A stretch of 27,053 bases of DNA from CAYSDH01 sp964429805. Its GTDB lineage: Bacteria; Bacteroidota; Bacteroidia; Flavobacteriales_D; JABDKJ01. Each line of letters begins with the position of its first letter. The stretch's first letter is position 1. Shown piece by piece: positions 22,973-27,053 of this stretch. The stretch is taken from NCBI GenBank assembly GCA_964429805.1, contig CAYSDH010000044.1:1-27053 (forward strand), read 5' to 3'. The notes below the pieces were generated by a model that did no database searches, had not been told where the DNA came from, and saw only the letters and a program-made list of their open reading frames with translations. The translations under genes and the position numbers were made by a program.

Positions 22973-23534
22973 TTTTGACTCGCGTGATTAAAGCGCAATC
23001 CTCTCCTTCACATACAACGTGACACTTGACCGGATTCTTAGACTTCATCACCATTGTAATTAGACCTAAACCAGCTCCTCCTTTTGTGGATCGCTCACCG
23101 TTTTGCATGACCGTTAGGTAGTGTTGCTTTAAGTCAGCAGGCTCCATTTCATTAAGCTTGGTGACTCTAGACTTGACCAGTTCACCTTGCTCCTTGTCAC
23201 ACAGATTGACAAAGTCTATGTAGTATATGGTGTCAGACTTGAACAACATGTAGCCCGCAAGATTGAGCCCATATTCGTCAGATGACCCATGAAGTTTCAT
23301 GTTTTGCAAAGCCTCAATTGATATACTGTACACCCTACGCACGATACTTTTTTTCTCACCAGTATCAAACAGCTTGTCTTCTATCTGCTGGGCCTGATCA
23401 AATACAACTTCTTCTTCATAGGACTCAAAGAACGACATCACCTTTTCTTTGGTACCATCAGACTCCACCCTTATGACATGATTGTCATATAGATTCTTAA
23501 CAAACTTATATGCCTCGCTTTGACCTTCGGTCAT
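22959..23534 (-). CDS. SiaB-family (DUF6272) kinase-like protein
   Basis: A 191-residue protein with a GHKL/HATPase-like pattern: ISIEALQNMKLHG (an N-box-like segment near 72-84) and STKGGAGLGLITMVMKS (G-box-like, near 149-165). This matches the SiaB family of small protein kinases, which in Pseudomonas phosphorylates the SiaC protein; SiaC is not seen in this window. No sensor or transmembrane domain is present, so it is a soluble switch kinase-like protein. The only STAS protein in the window (14484-14855) could be a partner, but this is inference. The gene ends inside ribH (14-base convergent overlap). Confidence 0.75.
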   Translation of the reverse strand: MTEGQSEAYKFVKNLYDNHVIRVESDGTKEKVMSFFESYEEEVVFDQAQQIEDKLFDTGEKKSIVRRVYSISIEALQNMKLHGSSDEYGLNLAGYMLFKSDTIYYIDFVNLCDKEQGELVKSRVTKLNEMEPADLKQHYLTVMQNGERSTKGGAGLGLITMVMKSKNPVKCHVVCEGEDCALITRVKINRK

Positions 23535-23647
23535 TCTTTGTAATTATAACTCAAATAAAGAGAAATAGTCTTTTTGCAAATCGTCAAAATTTATAGTAAA
23601 TCAACGATTCATAGTTAATATAAGACTGTCCGCCTGACTCTTGGCTT

Positions 23648-24658
23648 TTAGAATCTGGCACACGGAATAATCCTCTTCCGTTTACTGTATTTGTTCTTTT
23701 TGGGGTCGGCAAACTCATATATAAGGGACACCTCGTGAGAGCCTGCTGTACTGGTGATCAGCGGGCTCAGGGTTATATCAAAACTATATCCAAATTTTAA
23801 CTTTCTAATCTCGTAGCCAAAAAGAAGCGCAATGGCATCATGGTTAATGACATCTTCTCCGTTTTGCTTAAATCCTGGTAGACCTCTGTACCATAGACCA
23901 AATACTACTGGGTTATACTCGTAATACATACCCATGTCAAACTGGTCAAACTTATCTTGAGCGCGGTAATTAAACGCTCCTAAAAATGAGGTTGTCCCCT
24001 TATTCTTGGTTCTTTTCCTCATGATTTTTCTGTAGCCACCATGTGCTGAAAAATTTATTGGCACCTCACTTTCAAAGCCGAGAAGAGACTCGTTAGGTTT
24101 GTTGAGGTGTGCTGCTGAAAAACCAAACCAAAAGTCATGCGAGTATATCAAGCCACCAGCTCCGACATCAAAAAATGAACTATTGAAATTTTCAAACGTC
24201 TCAATGGTTGTCGAGCCGTCTGGCCTGACGAGTTGATCTCCAAATACGAGGTCATTATAATTTAATGTCCTGAAGCTACGGCCAATGTTAATTCCTGGCC
24301 TAAAGAAGAGTTTATAGTTAATCTGAAACTCATAAGAATACAACGCCATGATGCTGCTATAGCCTAAATGTCCACTTCCTGCTCTGTCATGATTAACTAA
24401 AATCCCTACTCCACTTTTTGCTTGTGGTATGTAGTGCTCATAGCTAAAATTATACGTCACAAAGGCGCCAGGTATAGCTGTCCATTGGTTCCTATAATTC
24501 ATCACCATCCTACTCTGTGCCGTATTACCCGTAAAGGCCGGATTTAAATTCACAGGAGCCGCATAAAACTGCGTGTACTGGTAATCTTGTGCTACGCAGG
24601 TGCCACAGGCAAGTCCAAAGATTAAGACAAGGCTCGATATGTTGACTTTAATTGTCAC
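23648..24658 (-). CDS. Type IX secretion membrane protein, PorP/SprF family
   Basis: An outer-membrane beta-barrel protein of 336 residues. The signal peptide ends CVAQ just before DYQYTQFYAAPVNLNPAFTG, the family's opening motif; YRNQWTAIPG follows near 56. Repeated aromatic beta strands (FSYEHYI, LFFRPGINIGRSF, FGLWYRG) run to the end. In Flavobacterium johnsoniae SprF is needed to secrete the SprB adhesin, and type B sorting domain proteins often have a linked SprF-like partner. Here the adhesin with a type B domain lies two genes upstream, which fits. The start is GTG at 24656-24658, six bases after the PD40 stop. Confidence 0.92.
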   Translation of the reverse strand: MTIKVNISSLVLIFGLACGTCVAQDYQYTQFYAAPVNLNPAFTGNTAQSRMVMNYRNQWTAIPGAFVTYNFSYEHYIPQAKSGVGILVNHDRAGSGHLGYSSIMALYSYEFQINYKLFFRPGINIGRSFRTLNYNDLVFGDQLVRPDGSTTIETFENFNSSFFDVGAGGLIYSHDFWFGFSAAHLNKPNESLLGFESEVPINFSAHGGYRKIMRKRTKNKGTTSFLGAFNYRAQDKFDQFDMGMYYEYNPVVFGLWYRGLPGFKQNGEDVINHDAIALLFGYEIRKLKFGYSFDITLSPLITSTAGSHEVSLIYEFADPKKNKYSKRKRIIPCARF

Positions 24659-24664
24659 TGTTGC

Positions 24665-26254
24665 TTAGTCTCTTTTCATCAGTACATCTTGTTCATATAC
24701 TCTAAACTCTCCTTTCTTTGTCACCTCAACATCCATGTTCTCGATGTACTCTGTGTGACCAATCGACTCCACTTTCATTTTGTATCTGCGATCAGGTTGA
24801 AGTGCGATAACATATTTACCTGTCTGATTATTGGTGAGTGTTGTCACAGACGACTCTTCGTTATTTCGATCAATAAAAGTCACGTGAGCAGAAATCGGAT
24901 AGTCCGTTCCTTCTTCCGTCACAAAGCCTTTTACCACAACCAAGTCTTCTTCTTCATAGAGCATGTCAACCTCATAGATGTCCATATTCTTGTCTCGAGA
25001 AGATGACAGATAAGCCTTCTTGCCATCTGCAGTGGTAGAGAAATAGATGTCGTCAGCTACCGTGTTGACTGGGTATCCCAGCTGGTCTGGTGATGACCAT
25101 TCGCCATTAGGCTGTTTTTGTGTTCTGAAAATATCGTACCCTCCAATACTCGTGTGTCCAGTTGAAGCGTAGAATAACGTCTGCCCGTCAACAGAAATGA
25201 ATGGCGCGTCTTCATCATCAGGACTGTTGATTTTATTGCCCATGTTTTCAGGCTGGCTCCATTCTCCATTTGGCATTTTTCGAATCACATAGATGTCTTT
25301 TCCGCCAAAGCCTCCAGGTCGATCACTGGCGATGTACATCATGCGCTCATCTGGCGAAAGTGCTGCACTAGGTTCGTGATAGTTATCTGTGTTGACGCTC
25401 GTTCCAAATTTCAATGGTGTGGTCCACCCTTCTCTGGTATAATCTGAGAAAAACAAATCTCCGGTGTACATGTTTTTACTTGTGCGGTAGATAATCATCC
25501 GGTTACCGCTACTTGATAGATTGACATTGGCATCATGCCCGTCAGAATTAATTTGCCCCTTTAAAGTAGTGGCTGCAGTCCATGCTCCTGCTAATTGCTG
25601 AGCGACATAGATGTCTTCGAAATAACTTCCCTCAACATCTGTATATCCTCCGGTACCACCTGGTCGTCTTGATGTGAAGAATAGCTTATTCCCTTCTGGA
25701 TCAATGTTAGGCGCATAGTCTTGAAACTCAGAATTGACATTCGTCCCCAGTTTTTTGACATAGGCCTTATTGGGATTTGCAAGCATCTCTTTGGCCCTTA
25801 GACTTCTGTCTTCAGCCTTGTCAATACGCGCGTGCGTCAAACGATGGTCAGGTGCAGAACGGTAATCTTTTAGACTCCCTATCGCCTTGTTAAAGTCGCC
25901 TTGTAAATGATAGGCTTCGGCTAAGAAGTAATGCGCTGGAGTGTACTTGAGTTCTGCAGCCTTCTCTAAAAATGGTATGGACTCAAACTCCCTGTTTCTC
26001 AAATGGAGAAGGGAAAAGCCAAGTCTGAAATTAAATATATCACTCTCTGGATACAGCTCCTGAAGATCTCCATACATCCGCTGACACATGAAGTGATCAT
26101 CTACACTATAAAAGAACTCAGCCTCTTCGGCTAGTCGTTTGTGTTTTCCTTTTACCTTGAATTCCTTGTCGGCAGGATCTTCTATATCCGCACCATAAAC
26201 TGTGGTACTGAGCACCAGCAGTCCTAAGACCATAATTCTTCCAACTCCTCTCAT
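24665..26254 (-). CDS. PD40 beta-propeller protein with TPR-like N-terminus, no OmpA domain
   Basis: A signal peptide (MRGVGRIMVLGLLVLSTTVYG, cleavage near residue 21) precedes a TPR-like helical part (~40-160; YTPAHYFLAEAYHLQGDFNKAIGSL). From ~170 to 430 come WD40-like PD40 blades, each with a line such as FFTSRRPGGTGGY, MYIASDRPGGFGG, LFYASTGHTSIGGYDIF and AYLSSSRDKNMDIYEVD. Residues ~437-529 form one CarboxypepD-regulatory-like beta domain (VVKGFVTEEGTDYPI...TGKYVIAL). The C-terminal OmpA peptidoglycan-binding domain of PorE-type relatives is missing. The gene sits between the adhesin and SprF-like genes with 20 and 6 base gaps, and is probably a periplasmic or surface partner of that set. 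Confidence 0.88.
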   Translation of the reverse strand: MRGVGRIMVLGLLVLSTTVYGADIEDPADKEFKVKGKHKRLAEEAEFFYSVDDHFMCQRMYGDLQELYPESDIFNFRLGFSLLHLRNREFESIPFLEKAAELKYTPAHYFLAEAYHLQGDFNKAIGSLKDYRSAPDHRLTHARIDKAEDRSLRAKEMLANPNKAYVKKLGTNVNSEFQDYAPNIDPEGNKLFFTSRRPGGTGGYTDVEGSYFEDIYVAQQLAGAWTAATTLKGQINSDGHDANVNLSSSGNRMIIYRTSKNMYTGDLFFSDYTREGWTTPLKFGTSVNTDNYHEPSAALSPDERMMYIASDRPGGFGGKDIYVIRKMPNGEWSQPENMGNKINSPDDEDAPFISVDGQTLFYASTGHTSIGGYDIFRTQKQPNGEWSSPDQLGYPVNTVADDIYFSTTADGKKAYLSSSRDKNMDIYEVDMLYEEEDLVVVKGFVTEEGTDYPISAHVTFIDRNNEESSVTTLTNNQTGKYVIALQPDRRYKMKVESIGHTEYIENMDVEVTKKGEFRVYEQDVLMKRD

Positions 26255-26274
26255 CTCTCTCTCCTCTTTTTCAA

Positions 26275-27051
26275 TTATCTCAACAATGTCAAATCACCTG
26301 ATAGAATTCGTTGTTTGCCATCAGTAAACTTGACATTTGCTCTCCACACATACACTCCTTGCTGTGCAGGGCCTCCACGGTAATGACCATCCCAACCGAT
26401 GTTAATGTCATTACTCTCAAACAGCAGTTCTCCCCAGCGGTTATAAATCTGCAGTTCGTAATCATCAACTCCTGCAAAAACAGGATAGAATACATCGTTG
26501 TTAAGTTGGGTGGGGTCGTATGACCCGTCTGACGAACCACTTGGGCTCGGAGTAAATGCATTTGGGAAATCTATGTATCCTCCAACATCAACCAACACCG
26601 CTTCACTCACATAGAAGGTATCCGGACAGTTATACGTATTGTTCGCTATCAAGGTTACTGGGTAGGTCCCTGTCTCTTGATAATTGTGCACTGGGCTCTC
26701 TTCTTCACTCGTAGTTCCGTCACCAAAATCCCACATAAATTCGTCAGAATTAACTGAGAGGTTAAACAAGAAAACTGGATCACCAGTATTGACCACTGGC
26801 GGGTTTACGGTGAAGTATGCTGAGGCATTTGGGTGCACATGTATGACCGTGTCACTCACCAAGATGTCACTACCACCCGGCCCTGTCGCCAAGAGACTTA
26901 CCGTATAGGTTCCTGGAGCGAAATAGGTGTAGGTAGGCGACTCATTTCCTGAGGTACCTCCATCACCAAAATTCCATAAATAGTTATCTGCAAATTGCGA
27001 CTGATTTTCAAAGGAGACGGTGACTGGTGAGCAGCCCTCATTGTACCCCGT
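26275..27051 (-). CDS. PKD-repeat surface protein with gliding-motility (type B) T9SS sorting domain, 5' truncated
   Basis: The frame stays open to the right edge, so only the last 258 residues are seen; a TTG at 26892 is not a credible start because the PKD repeat continues unbroken across it. Two PKD domains are visible: a partial first one (YLWNFGDGGTSGNESPTYTY) and a full second (FMWDFGDGTTSEEESPVHNY). The last ~95 residues are the CHU_C/gliding-motility C-terminal domain (PNAFTPSPSG, LQIYNRWGELLFES, GWDGHYRGGPAQQGVYVW, ending LSGDLTLLR), the type B T9SS signal. This is probably a large secreted adhesin like SprB-type proteins, with the PD40 and SprF-like genes just downstream. Confidence 0.9.
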   Translation of the reverse strand, partial: TGYNEGCSPVTVSFENQSQFADNYLWNFGDGGTSGNESPTYTYFAPGTYTVSLLATGPGGSDILVSDTVIHVHPNASAYFTVNPPVVNTGDPVFLFNLSVNSDEFMWDFGDGTTSEEESPVHNYQETGTYPVTLIANNTYNCPDTFYVSEAVLVDVGGYIDFPNAFTPSPSGSSDGSYDPTQLNNDVFYPVFAGVDDYELQIYNRWGELLFESNDINIGWDGHYRGGPAQQGVYVWRANVKFTDGKQRILSGDLTLLR

Positions 27052-27053
27052 AA

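Noticed and set aside
26275..26892. Treating the PKD/type B protein as a complete 205-residue gene starting with TTG
   Set aside because: The same frame runs on to the window edge with a clear PKD domain, so the gene is truncated rather than short.
1..27053. CRISPR array, prophage, integrative element or anti-phage system
   Set aside because: No spaced direct repeats, integrase, phage structural genes or recognised defence domains; the gene set is core metabolism and T9SS.

Overview
The window reads as core chromosome of a Bacteroidota bacterium, most likely a Flavobacteriales-type organism; the family cannot be fixed from sequence alone. The evidence is a type IX secretion (T9SS) gene set (PorP/SprF, a PD40 propeller protein, and type A and type B C-terminal sorting domains), a fused alpha/beta 2-oxoacid dehydrogenase E1, a heptosyltransferase-like GT9 with the Cys-rich tail seen in this phylum, few obvious Shine-Dalgarno sequences, and nine exact copies of the Bacteroidota -7 promoter box TAnnTTTG just upstream of start codons. 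I see no rRNA, tRNA, CRISPR array, insertion sequence or integrase. Gene density is high and no gene-free stretch exceeds 300 bases.

Layout. 1-2.65 kb (+): the 3' part of a two-domain VOC (glyoxalase-fold) protein, then an NTE-type patatin phospholipase with a cyclic-nucleotide-binding domain. 2.9-4.5 kb (-): ruvX, def and a TPR lipoprotein. 4.55-11.9 kb (+): a long run made of dapD, a GT9 glycosyltransferase, tsaC, cca, an NYN/OST-HTH protein, a pRiA4b ORF-3-like protein, miaA, a TPR protein and a CPBP-family membrane protease. Four tRNA-maturation genes (tsaC, cca, miaA and, on the other strand, rnz) lie within about 7.3 kb. 11.9-19.6 kb (-): an orphan NarL-type response regulator, rnz, a small T9SS-sorted secreted protein, a STAS protein, pyrB-pyrR, the fused E1 and sucC. 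19.7-21.65 kb (-): mscL behind its own terminator, then a DUF721 protein and recF. 21.75-22.97 kb (+): a membrane-anchored TPR protein and ribH. 22.96-27.05 kb (-): a SiaB-family kinase-like protein, then a T9SS cassette of an SprF/PorP-like protein, a PD40 protein without an OmpA domain, and the 3' end of a PKD-repeat adhesin with a type B sorting domain that runs off the window.

Most genes are ordinary housekeeping. The points that stand out are the T9SS adhesin/PD40/SprF cassette with its OmpA-less PD40 protein; a strong terminator hairpin whose U-tract abuts the rnz start codon; the ruvX/dapD divergent promoters, which overlap so closely that they should exclude each other; -7 boxes so near the ruvX and response-regulator starts that leaderless mRNAs are implied; a STAS protein and a SiaB-like kinase in the same window; and an NYN/OST-HTH putative RNase inside a tRNA-processing neighbourhood. 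I found no clearly new multi-gene system; the T9SS cassette and the NYN/pRiA4b pair are the best candidates for undescribed function.
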